This document shows, piece by piece, positions 1 through 5,480 of a stretch of 9,797 nt of DNA (positions are counted from its first letter, which is position 1; the number at the start of each line of letters is the position of its first letter). A program made the translations under genes and the position numbers. This DNA is from DATLNF01 sp046590575 (GTDB lineage: Bacteria > Actinomycetota > Actinomycetes > BP-191). The stretch covers positions 1 to 9,797 of the forward strand of contig JBKJUS010000188.1 in the NCBI GenBank assembly GCA_046590575.1. The letters are read 5' to 3'. The notes below the pieces were generated by a model. It searched no databases, was not told the origin of the DNA, and saw only the letters and a program-made list of their open reading frames with translations.

Positions 1-1
1 C

Positions 2-1516
2 ATCGGCGGGACTGTGTCAGCGGTCTCCGGCGTGGCCCGAGCTGCCGATGACCTCACCACTGACGTACTGCCGGCGCTGGTTGATGCCTCCGAGGCACTC
101 TCCGGTCGTGGCCGCAAGATCGGCACCCGGGTCGATCTCGTCCCATTCCGGAAGTCGGTCGCGCCGCTGACTCGGGCGAGCGAAGGGCTGAGGACGAGTC
201 GGGCGCGCCTCGCCGGGCTCCCGCGGGCTCGCGTCGCAGCCGTACGCGAGGCGCAGTCCGAGCTGACGACCCGGGTGGCGCGGCTGGAGTCGCTCACGAC
301 CGGCGCCCTGGCCGCGGCGCGAGTGGCGCCGAACATGCTGGGCGGGGCAGGCGCTCGGCGCTACTTCCTGGCCATCCAGAACAACGCCGAGGCGCGCGGC
401 ACCGGCGGGCTCCTCGGCTCCTACGGCATCGTGACCGCGTCCAACGGCGTCATCGACCTGGCCAAGACCGGCGCCAACGACGAGCTCATCAACCCGGAGG
501 GCCCGGTCGCCGACCTCGGACCGGACTTCGAGCGCCGCTACGGTCGCTTCTTCGCGACGACCGACTGGCGCAGCGCCAACCTCACCCCGGACTTCCCGTC
601 GGCCGGCCGGATCTGGACGGCCATGTGGGAGGCCACCCGGGGCGAGCCGCTCGACGGCGCGATCGCGGTGGACCCGGTCGGGTTGTCGTTCCTGCTCGAA
701 GCCACCGGGCCGGTGACGCTGGCCGACGGCACCCGGCTCTCGGCCGCCAACGTCGTCGCCTTCACCCTGTCTGAGGTCTACGCGCGCTTCCCGCTCGCCC
801 GCAACGACGAGCGCGACGCCTACCTCAAGGCCGTGGCCGAGGCGGTCTTCGCCCGGGTCGAGCAGGGCGGGGTGGACACCGCGCGGCTGGCCGAGCGGCT
901 GGGCCACGCCGTGCTGACCGGACACGTGCAGGTCTACTCCGTCCGGCCGGACGAGCAGCGAGCGCTGGAGTCGACCGCGATCGCAGGCCAGCTGCCGGCG
1001 GTCGCCTCGCAGCCCTACCTCCAGGTCGTCACGCAGAACTCCGGCGGCAACAAGCTCGACTACTACCTGCGCCGCAAGGTGTCCTACGACGGTCAGCTCA
1101 CCGGCGAAGCCGTCGACACCGGCCGCGGCCCGGTGCCGGAGGAGCGGGCGACCGTGACGGTCACGCTGACCAACTCCGCCCCGCCCCGCGGCCTGCCCGA
1201 CTACGTGACGCTGCGGCCGGATCTGCCGCAGGGAACGGCGTACCCGAAGGGACAGAACAAGGTCTTCCTCTCGGTGTACGGCGCGGTCGGGGCGACCCTG
1301 GGTGGCGCGATGCTCGACGGCAAGCCGATCGCGATGCAGTCCGAGGTCGAGAAGGGGCACGGCGTCTTCTCGATCGCGGTGGTCCTTGACCCCGGTCAGT
1401 CCGCGACGCTGGTCCTGGAGCTCTTCCAGCCGACGACGCCCGGCGCGACCTTGGTCTACCGGCAGCAGCCGCTCGCCGCGCCGGACGAGGTGTCGATCCG
1501 CCAGCGCGGCCTCTGA
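2..1516 (+). CDS. DUF4012 family envelope protein, 5' end missing
   Basis: The reading frame is open from base 2, so the gene very probably begins upstream of the window. The GTG at 14 is probably internal, because the codons before it (Ile-Gly-Gly-Thr) continue the frame without a stop and family members usually carry an N-terminal membrane segment that is absent here. Counting from that GTG, residues 20-100 look helical and possibly coiled-coil. The signature QNNAEARGTGG at about 122-132 followed by GSYG marks the start of the DUF4012 domain, which runs to about residue 350. A beta-rich tail (VTVTLTNSAPP, then the PGQSATLVLEL stretch) follows. DUF4012 proteins in actinobacteria are membrane-anchored, often lie near exopolysaccharide genes, and have no established biochemical activity. 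That context lies outside this window, so a role in cell-surface polysaccharide is inference. Family assignment is confident; function is not. Confidence 0.85.
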   Translation: MGGTVSAVSGVARAADDLTTDVLPALVDASEALSGRGRKIGTRVDLVPFRKSVAPLTRASEGLRTSRARLAGLPRARVAAVREAQSELTTRVARLESLTTGALAAARVAPNMLGGAGARRYFLAIQNNAEARGTGGLLGSYGIVTASNGVIDLAKTGANDELINPEGPVADLGPDFERRYGRFFATTDWRSANLTPDFPSAGRIWTAMWEATRGEPLDGAIAVDPVGLSFLLEATGPVTLADGTRLSAANVVAFTLSEVYARFPLARNDERDAYLKAVAEAVFARVEQGGVDTARLAERLGHAVLTGHVQVYSVRPDEQRALESTAIAGQLPAVASQPYLQVVTQNSGGNKLDYYLRRKVSYDGQLTGEAVDTGRGPVPEERATVTVTLTNSAPPRGLPDYVTLRPDLPQGTAYPKGQNKVFLSVYGAVGATLGGAMLDGKPIAMQSEVEKGHGVFSIAVVLDPGQSATLVLELFQPTTPGATLVYRQQPLAAPDEVSIRQRGL

Positions 1517-1545
1517 GGCCCTTCCGACGGCCGCGACGCTCATCC

Positions 1546-1567
1546 TACACATGTTACTGTATGTGTA
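1546..1567 (+). promoter_or_regulatory. Palindromic operator and -10-like element at vapB start
   Basis: TACACAT at 1546-1552 and ATGTGTA at 1561-1567 form a perfect 7-bp inverted repeat around an 8-base spacer. A TANNNT-type -10 hexamer, TACTGT (1555-1560), lies inside it, and exactly six bases separate it from the ATG at 1567. No Shine-Dalgarno sequence precedes that ATG. The arrangement fits a leaderless vapB transcript starting at or next to the A of the ATG, with the VapB dimer or VapBC complex binding the palindrome to repress it. I saw no convincing -35 box. The repeat is directly visible; promoter and operator roles are inferred from the usual autoregulation of such operons. Confidence 0.6.
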
Positions 1568-1815
1568 TGCCATTGGACCGGCGTCTGCAGCTGCTGCTCG
1601 ACGAAGAGCGCTACGAGCGTGTCGCTCGGCTCGCGGCTGAGCGCGGCAGCTCGGTCGCGGCAGTGATCCGCGAGGCGATCGACCGAGGTCTCCCTAGTCC
1701 TGACCGGCAGCGGGCCACCGCGGCACGTCGCATCCTCGACGCCGAGCCGATGCCGGTGCCCGACGTACCCGGCCTGATCTCCGAGCTCGAGGCGCTGCGG
1801 AGCCGTCGAGCGTGA
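1567..1815 (+). CDS. vapB: VapB-type antitoxin (ribbon-helix-helix)
   Basis: This 82-residue protein is the antitoxin of the vapBC pair. Residues 2-42 (MPLDRRLQLLLDEERYERV, then SSVAAVIREAIDRG) match a ribbon-helix-helix DNA-binding domain of the CopG/Arc kind: a short strand, then two helices with the SVAAVIREA turn. Residues 45-80 are a charged, proline-containing tail (EPMPVPDVPGLISELEAL) of the sort that wraps the toxin active site. The stop overlaps the toxin start as GTGA (1812-1815), which implies translational coupling. I chose the ATG at 1567 because it lies 6 bases after a -10-like hexamer and gives the usual MPLD beginning. An in-frame ATG at 1561 would add Met-Cys and is the alternative. 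Neither has a ribosome binding site. The role is inferred from domain, size and partner, and seems secure. Confidence 0.85.
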   Translation: MPLDRRLQLLLDEERYERVARLAAERGSSVAAVIREAIDRGLPSPDRQRATAARRILDAEPMPVPDVPGLISELEALRSRRA

Positions 1816-2255
1816 TCGTCCTCGACACCACCGTCCTGGTGTACGCCGCCGGCGCCGATCACTCCTTGCGCGAGCCGTGCCGGCGACTCATCGCCGCCAT
1901 CGCAGCCGGCGAGGTCGAGGCGACGACGAGTGTCGAGGTCGTGCAGGAGTTCGTGCACGTCCGGGCCCGCCGGCGGGGGCGCGTCGACGCAGCCGCTCTC
2001 GGGTCGGCGTACGCCGACCTGCTGGCACCGCTGCTGCCCGTCACTGCCGCAGACCTGCGGCGTGGGTTGGCGATCTATCGTGAGGTGGAGCGGCTGGGTG
2101 CCTTCGACGCGGTGCTGGCGGCAGCGGCGATGGCGCGATCGGCTTCGGCCCTGGTGTCGGCAGATGCGGGCTTCGCTGACGTCGCCGGGCTCGTCCACCG
2201 GCTGCCTGATGAGACGTCGATCGCCCAGCTCCTCGACGCGGGCCCTGCGGACTGA
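1812..2255 (+). CDS. vapC: VapC-type PIN-domain toxin ribonuclease
   Basis: This 147-residue protein is a PIN-domain toxin, a family of Mg2+/Mn2+-dependent ribonucleases that usually cut tRNA or rRNA and stop translation when the antitoxin is lost. The acidic site is intact: Asp5 in VLDTTVLVY, Glu46 in VVQEFVHV, Asp99 in LGAFDAVLAAAA and Asp118 in VSADAGFADV, with Asp123 nearby. Length is normal for VapC. The start is GTG at 1812, overlapping the vapB stop by four bases, and it gives the standard beginning MIVLDT. The gene ends 6 bases before the end of the convergent mazF. RNA target specificity cannot be read from the sequence. Confidence 0.9.
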   Translation: MIVLDTTVLVYAAGADHSLREPCRRLIAAIAAGEVEATTSVEVVQEFVHVRARRRGRVDAAALGSAYADLLAPLLPVTAADLRRGLAIYREVERLGAFDAVLAAAAMARSASALVSADAGFADVAGLVHRLPDETSIAQLLDAGPAD

Positions 2256-2261
2256 CGGCCG

Positions 2262-2609
2262 CTAGAGCGCCAGGTGTAACCGCAGCGCCTCGTCCAGCGC
2301 GTCCATCGCCGCACGGGTGAGCTGGCCGACGGGCGGATCGACTCGCTCGACGGAGACAGATCTGACCTGCTCGGCCTGCGCCTTGCTGGGCACATTGAGC
2401 CCGGCTGAGCCCGCGGGCAGCAGGACCTGGAACGGCAGCACGCGCGACACGTTGCTCGTGACCGGGACCACCGTGACGACACCTCGCCCGAGCCGAGCTG
2501 CTGCCGAGTTGGCCCGGTCGTTGCTCACGACCACGGCCGGCCGCCGGCGGTTGGCCTCGCTCCCATGTGCCGGATCAAGGTCGACCCAGCACACGTCGCC
2601 GCGCCTCAC
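2262..2609 (-). CDS. mazF: MazF-type mRNA interferase toxin
   Basis: This 115-residue protein is a MazF/PemK endoribonuclease, a family of metal-independent, sequence-specific RNA-cleaving toxins. It begins MRRGDVCWVDLDPAHGSEAN, the standard first strand and loop. RRRPAVVVSNDRAN (residues 21-34) carries the conserved Arg-Pro, and VVPVTSNV (47-54) carries the Thr51-Ser52 pair that works with the Arg in catalysis. KAQAEQVRSV (76-85) is the usual late core motif. From memory, the sequence is strikingly like M. tuberculosis MazF9 (Rv2801c), including the GSEAN, LGRGV-TVVPVTSN and DEAL-LHL blocks; no alignment was run. The GTG start (2609-2607) overlaps the mazE stop as GTGA. Family is certain; the cleavage motif is unknown. 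Confidence 0.93.
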   Translation of the reverse strand: MRRGDVCWVDLDPAHGSEANRRRPAVVVSNDRANSAAARLGRGVVTVVPVTSNVSRVLPFQVLLPAGSAGLNVPSKAQAEQVRSVSVERVDPPVGQLTRAAMDALDEALRLHLAL

Positions 2610-2824
2610 CGCAGGCCGTCACCGGTGGCAGCATTCCAGACCTCGGACTCGCCGGACGCCGCCCAGTCCTGCCATGCCTCGGCGTAGCTCTGCTCAAGTT
2701 CGCCGCCCTCAAGCAGCCGAATAGCCTCTTGCACTCCCGCCGACCTGGACGCCAGCCTGCGCTTGAGTACGTGTGCGTCAAGACGGGCGAGATCTTGCTC
2801 TGAGATGCTGACACTCACTTTCAT
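2606..2824 (-). CDS. mazE: MazE-type antitoxin (ribbon-helix-helix, MazE9-like)
   Basis: This 72-residue protein is the antitoxin upstream of mazF. Residues 1-40 (MKVSVSISEQDLARLDAHV, then SRSAGVQEAIRLL) form a ribbon-helix-helix DNA-binding domain with its first strand at KVSVSI. Residues 44-68 are acidic and aromatic (Tyr47, Trp51, Trp54, Trp63 in an EQSYAEAWQDWAASGE setting), the segment expected to block the MazF RNA groove. From memory it resembles M. tuberculosis MazE9 (Rv2801A), which has the same YA-AWQ-W pattern. The ATG at 2824-2822 has no ribosome binding site; a -10-like hexamer ends 6 bases before it, so a leaderless message is likely. Cotranscription with mazF is implied by the 4-base overlap. 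Confidence 0.92.
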   Translation of the reverse strand: MKVSVSISEQDLARLDAHVLKRRLASRSAGVQEAIRLLEGGELEQSYAEAWQDWAASGESEVWNAATGDGLR

Positions 2825-2830
2825 ACCGCG

Positions 2831-2860
2831 ATGCTACTGCGGTAGTAAGACTGGTAGCAA
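2831..2860 (-). promoter_or_regulatory. mazEF promoter with overlapping palindrome, leaderless start
   Basis: Read on the minus strand, TTGCTA (2860-2855, -35-like), an 18-base spacer and TAGCAT (2836-2831, fits TANNNT) are followed by six bases and then the mazE ATG at 2824. This predicts a transcript starting at the start codon. The palindrome TACTnnnnnAGTA (2835-2847, + strand) covers the upstream edge of the -10 box and is a natural site for MazE or MazEF repression. The boxes and symmetry are visible; their use is inferred. Confidence 0.55.
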
Positions 2861-2953
2861 CGGGGGGTCCGGCAATGTCACCCGGTTGGCCGTGTTGTCC
2901 GGCCTGTCGTGTTCCGATGCAGAAGGAGACCCCTACCCCCCATAGGAGCTCAC

Positions 2954-3130
2954 ATGGCATCCCCCGCCCCAGCCCCAGCCCCAGACCCGGGGCTCGACTG
3001 GTTGCGTCAAGGCATCCCCCTCTCGCTGCTGATGGACCTCGCGCCCGAGACGGGACCGGACTCCGCGTCGATCGCGGACAGCGAGATCGACAAGGAAGAG
3101 CTCGTCGCCTGGATAGGGCAGCGCCCCTAA
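2954..3130 (+). CDS. Small hypothetical protein, 58 residues
   Basis: AGGAG at 2944-2948, five bases before the ATG at 2954, is a good ribosome binding site and decides the start over the in-frame GTG at 2909, which has no such signal. The protein has a low-complexity Ala-Pro head (residues 3-10), then an amphipathic core GLDWLRQGIPLSLLMDLA, then an acidic tail (SEIDKEELVAWIGQRP). It has no signal peptide, membrane segment, cysteine or known catalytic motif. Small cytosolic proteins with a similar LDWLRQGIPL-LL-DLA core seem familiar from actinobacterial genomes as unnamed hypotheticals, but I cannot name a function. The TAA overlaps by four bases the TAG of the convergent membrane-protein gene, so no terminator fits between them. 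The gene diverges from mazE across about 130 bases. Confidence 0.7.
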   Translation: MASPAPAPAPDPGLDWLRQGIPLSLLMDLAPETGPDSASIADSEIDKEELVAWIGQRP

Positions 3131-3669
3131 CGCCGACAGACCAACCCACTGGCGTACGCCGTCGACGGGTCCGCACCCGACGTCGGGAAGTCGATGAGCC
3201 GCGTCGGGATGGGCGCGGCGTTGAGGAGTGCGACCGTGTAGACGGCGGCCGCTGCGAGCGCCAGCACAGCGCCCGGCGTGCGGCGGCCCGCAGCACTCGC
3301 CAGCCACCAGCCCCACCCGGCGACCACGAAGAACCCGAAGGTCAGCGCCACCGGCGCCCAGGCCGTGTGCACCGAGATGTGGCCGACGAAGGCGTCCATC
3401 CAGGTGCGGTGCGGCAGGTCGCGGGCGATGTAGAGGACGTCGGGCGACACGCTGACCAGCTGGCCCACGGCGGCCCAGCCGAGCCCGCGCGCCGGCCTTG
3501 CGGTCACCGCGCTGAGGATGGCGGCCACCACCAGCCCCGCGCCGAAGCCGGTGAGGGAGTGGATCAGGCCGTGCCACGCGGTGCCGCGGGCGACGTACTG
3601 CTGGACCAGCATCACCTCGAACGTGGCGAGGGCGAGCCGCCCGGCCCACGCCACGGTGCGCGGCAGCAC
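3127..3669 (-). CDS. Polytopic membrane protein with His/Asp pattern, unknown function
   Basis: This 180-residue protein has about four or five likely membrane segments: roughly residues 8-26, 34-55, 62-82, 103-125 and 132-151. The soluble edges carry a regular set of possible metal ligands: His33 and His37 (WHGLIHS), Asp77 (SPDVLY), His87, Asp92 and His97/His101 (GHISVH). The HxxxH, PD and HxxxH spacing loosely recalls YdjM/DUF457-type membrane proteins annotated as metal-dependent hydrolases, but I cannot confirm membership. The GTG start at 3669 lies two bases after the stop of the upstream gene and has GGAGG about 10 bases before it, inside that gene's end, so the two genes are surely cotranscribed. 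No known pathway can be assigned. Confidence 0.75.
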   Translation of the reverse strand: MLPRTVAWAGRLALATFEVMLVQQYVARGTAWHGLIHSLTGFGAGLVVAAILSAVTARPARGLGWAAVGQLVSVSPDVLYIARDLPHRTWMDAFVGHISVHTAWAPVALTFGFFVVAGWGWWLASAAGRRTPGAVLALAAAAVYTVALLNAAPIPTRLIDFPTSGADPSTAYASGLVCRR

Positions 3670-3671
3670 CT

Positions 3672-4217
3672 CTAGCCCACCTCCTGCAGCAGCGTCATCT
3701 GCTCCCCGCCGTGGCGCTGCCAGTTGTCGTCGTAGGTCCGGTAGCGCACCGTCCCGTCCGGTGCCATCACCGCGTAGCCGGGGTGGCAGCCGTCCCGGCT
3801 GCGGCCCAACGCGAGCGCCCGGGTGATCGCGCCGTCTGGGTCGGGCTGGGCCCGCAGCTGTGCCGGCACGGCTGCGACGTCGCCGGTGAGCACGACGACG
3901 TCGTACGCCGTCGGGATGCCGTAGGGCCGGTCGCGCCGCCGTGCGGACTCGTTGATCTTGTCCTGGCAGGCCTTCCCCAACCCGGGCGCGACGACGATGG
4001 CCGCGCGGCCGGTGCCGTCGAGGCCGGGCACCCGCTCGGCGAGGTTGAGCAGGCCGAGCTGCTCGAGCCCGTGGTCAGGCTTCATCGCGCCGCCGGTCAG
4101 CGCGTAGACCACGACCAGCGTCGCCATCAGGAGCTGCGCCAGGAGCAGGCCGGCGAGGCGTCGTACCGGCCGCCGTGCCTGCGCCGGAGTTGCTCCGAAG
4201 GTGACCGGCACGCTCAT
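3672..4217 (-). CDS. Membrane-anchored protein, possibly thioredoxin-like
   Basis: This 181-residue protein has a positively charged head (residues 11-20) and one hydrophobic segment at about 21-40. It is probably anchored, with the rest outside the membrane. The outer part reads like a thioredoxin or peroxiredoxin fold: a strand then a single cysteine (AAIVVAPGLGKACQD, Cys84), YDVVVLTGD, PDPDGAITRALAL and PGYAVMAPDGTVRYRTYDD, the last resembling the late strand-turn of AhpC/TSA proteins. The CxxC motif is absent; the only other cysteine is Cys144. The fold is therefore a suggestion and redox activity is unproven. The ATG at 4217 has no Shine-Dalgarno sequence but has a TANNNT hexamer 7 bases upstream. 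It is the first gene of a two-gene operon with the polytopic membrane protein 2 bases downstream. Confidence 0.75.
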   Translation of the reverse strand: MSVPVTFGATPAQARRPVRRLAGLLLAQLLMATLVVVYALTGGAMKPDHGLEQLGLLNLAERVPGLDGTGRAAIVVAPGLGKACQDKINESARRRDRPYGIPTAYDVVVLTGDVAAVPAQLRAQPDPDGAITRALALGRSRDGCHPGYAVMAPDGTVRYRTYDDNWQRHGGEQMTLLQEVG

Positions 4218-4224
4218 GTGTTGC

Positions 4225-4230
4225 AGCCTA
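4225..4230 (-). promoter_or_regulatory. -10-like hexamer for leaderless two-gene membrane operon
   Basis: TAGGCT on the minus strand fits the actinobacterial TANNNT consensus and ends 7 bases before the ATG at 4217-4215. No ribosome binding site lies in between, so a leaderless message is plausible. No clear -35 box was seen. Confidence 0.4.
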
Positions 4231-4300
4231 GGGGACCCCGGTGCGCGGCCACCCTTGCCTCGACTCCCGGGTTCCGCGACGCCACGCCGCGCGTGTCGCG

Positions 4301-4360
4301 TTCAACTCCGCGGTACGACGAAGACACGCGCCGAGTGTCTTGGCGTACCGCGGAGTTGAG
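4301..4360 (+). repeat. 60-bp palindromic repeat, copy A
   Basis: The outer arms are a perfect 16-base inverted repeat, TCAACTCCGCGGTACG (4302-4317) against its complement at 4344-4359. Inside is a second, register-shifted 7-bp stem, AAGACAC (4321-4327) against GTGTCTT (4335-4341), with loop GCGCCGA. As RNA or single-stranded DNA this folds into a long two-part hairpin. It matches the element at 5481-5540 in length and orientation, with 49 of 60 positions identical by hand count. It is not followed by a T-run, so it is not an ordinary intrinsic terminator. It is likely a member of a dispersed REP-like family, which one window cannot prove. Confidence 0.85.
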
Positions 4361-4362
4361 CA

Positions 4363-4434
4363 GTGGGCGAGTGGGCGAGTGGGCGAGTGGGCGAGTGGGC
4401 GAGTGGGCGAGTGGGCGAGTGGGCGAGTGGCCGA
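4363..4434 (+). repeat. 8-bp tandem repeat, GTGGGCGA x 8 plus one variant
   Basis: Eight perfect head-to-tail copies of GTGGGCGA span 4363-4426, and a ninth unit, GTGGCCGA (4427-4434), differs by one base. The array begins two bases after hairpin repeat A. It is intergenic, between divergent promoters, so length changes by slipped-strand copying would alter spacing rather than a protein. No function is known. Confidence 0.95.
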
Positions 4435-4540
4435 GGGGGCTGGCGCGGCACGACGGGCGAGGTGCGACCCCCCGTGATCACTGTCCACAGAAGTGGCGGG
4501 CGCGGCGCCGCAGGCCCCGCACGGCCGTGACGCTGGCGGG

Positions 4541-5446
4541 ATGGACGACGACGACCTGATCACAACAGTGGAGGCGCGGGCGCAAGGCCTGACCCTGCAC
4601 GACATCGCTCGGCTGATCACCTCGGGGGCGTGGCGGCGGATTCTGCGCGGCATCTACGCCACGGCAACGGTGACCATGCCGACCGCTGCACTGCGTCGGC
4701 GCGCGGCCTTGCGGCTGGCCGGCGACGACGGCTGGCTGTGTGGACTGTCGGCGCTCGCGGAGTGGGGTGTTGAGCTCGAGGGGAGCGAGGTCGCGCACCT
4801 TGCCATCGTCCGCACAGGTGCCATGCGCGGCCAGCGCGGCTGCCTCGTGGTCCACCGCGCATCGCGACCGGCGGCGTGGATCGAGCGCGACAATGTGCGC
4901 CTCGAGCGGTTCGACCCGGCGGTGGTGTCCGCCTTTATCGCGCAGCGCGACGACCGGGCGCGCCAGGAGCTGGTCTGTCGGGTTGTCCGCGAGCGCCGTA
5001 CGACGGTCGCCCGGCTGCGGGCCGCCTCGGGCGCGAGGGGGCGGTTCCCCGGCGTACGTCGCTTCCGGGAGATCCTTGAGCTGGTCGAGCTTGGCTGCCG
5101 CAGCCCGATCGAGATCGACTTCCTGGTTCTCGTCGAGGTTCCGTTCGGTTTGCCGCGGGCCGACCGGCAGCAACCGCTGCGCCGTCGACGAGGTGCTCGT
5201 CTGGGGTCGGCGTACGGCGACGTCTACTACGCCGACCTGAGACTGCTGGTCGAGCTCGACGGCAGTGACCACCACTGCGATGACAAGCGGGTGGCCGACT
5301 TGCGCCGCGATCTCGACCTCGCCACCCTCGGCGTGCTCACGATCCGGCTCACCGGTAAGCAAGTGCGGGCCGAATCGGCCGCCACCGCGGCGGCACTGCT
5401 CGCGATCTTCGCCGACCGCCGGGCCTTGCTGGGTCTCGCGGCCTAG
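4541..5446 (+). CDS. AbiEi-like N-terminal domain / DUF559 nuclease-fold protein
   Basis: This 301-residue protein joins two parts. Residues 1-45 (MDDDDLITTVEARAQGLTLH, then SGAWRRILRGIYAT) resemble the winged-helix start of AbiEi-type antitoxins. Residues 188-272 match DUF559, a Vsr/PD-(D/E)XK-like endonuclease fold: Glu191 in SPIEIDF, Asp232 in YYADLRLLVELDG with Glu238 and Asp240, the His pair 244-245, then RRDLDLATLGVLTIRLT. The candidate catalytic acids look intact. Such proteins are common in actinobacteria, often in many copies, with unproven roles; a toxin-antitoxin or defence link rests on domain names only. No AbiEii-like nucleotidyltransferase partner is adjacent. The ATG at 4541 gives the typical MDDDD beginning; a GTG at 4493 would add 16 low-quality residues. 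Neither has a good ribosome binding site. The gene lies between two 60-bp hairpin repeats. Confidence 0.82.
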   Translation: MDDDDLITTVEARAQGLTLHDIARLITSGAWRRILRGIYATATVTMPTAALRRRAALRLAGDDGWLCGLSALAEWGVELEGSEVAHLAIVRTGAMRGQRGCLVVHRASRPAAWIERDNVRLERFDPAVVSAFIAQRDDRARQELVCRVVRERRTTVARLRAASGARGRFPGVRRFREILELVELGCRSPIEIDFLVLVEVPFGLPRADRQQPLRRRRGARLGSAYGDVYYADLRLLVELDGSDHHCDDKRVADLRRDLDLATLGVLTIRLTGKQVRAESAATAAALLAIFADRRALLGLAA

Positions 5447-5480
5447 TTCACTCCTGCTCCTTCGGCACCCCGAGCCGGGC

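Larger units (their letters stand above)
4218..4540. other. 323-base divergent intergenic region rich in repeats
   Basis: No gene is supported here. From left to right it holds the -10-like element of the minus-strand operon, a GC-rich stretch with a CGCGAC/GTCGCG inverted pair (4275-4280 and 4295-4300), the first 60-bp hairpin repeat (4301-4360), the 8-bp tandem repeat (4363-4434), the 8-bp palindrome GTGATCAC (4474-4481), and CTGTCCACA (4481-4489), one base from the actinobacterial DnaA-box consensus TTGTCCACA. Open frames run through the tandem repeat on both strands only because it lacks stop codons; their repetitive translations (GEWASGRV and similar) are not credible proteins. The promoter of the nuclease gene must lie in the right half, but no clear boxes were found. 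Confidence 0.6.

Noticed and set aside
17..1573. 518-codon open frame on the minus strand
   Set aside because: It is the antisense of the DUF4012 gene; its Arg/Gly/Val-rich translation has no recognisable domain and it arises from GC-biased codon use.
4301..4434. CRISPR array
   Set aside because: The 8-bp units are contiguous without spacers, and the 60-bp repeats are 1,180 bases apart with a gene between; no cas genes are present.
3711..4559. 282-codon + strand frame that crosses the tandem repeat
   Set aside because: It is antisense to the membrane-anchored protein gene and extends only because the 8-bp array has no stops; the repeated GEWASGRV peptide is not credible.
4541..5446. Complete AbiE (type IV) toxin-antitoxin system
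   Set aside because: No AbiEii-type nucleotidyltransferase gene is next to it; only the N-terminal domain resembles AbiEi.
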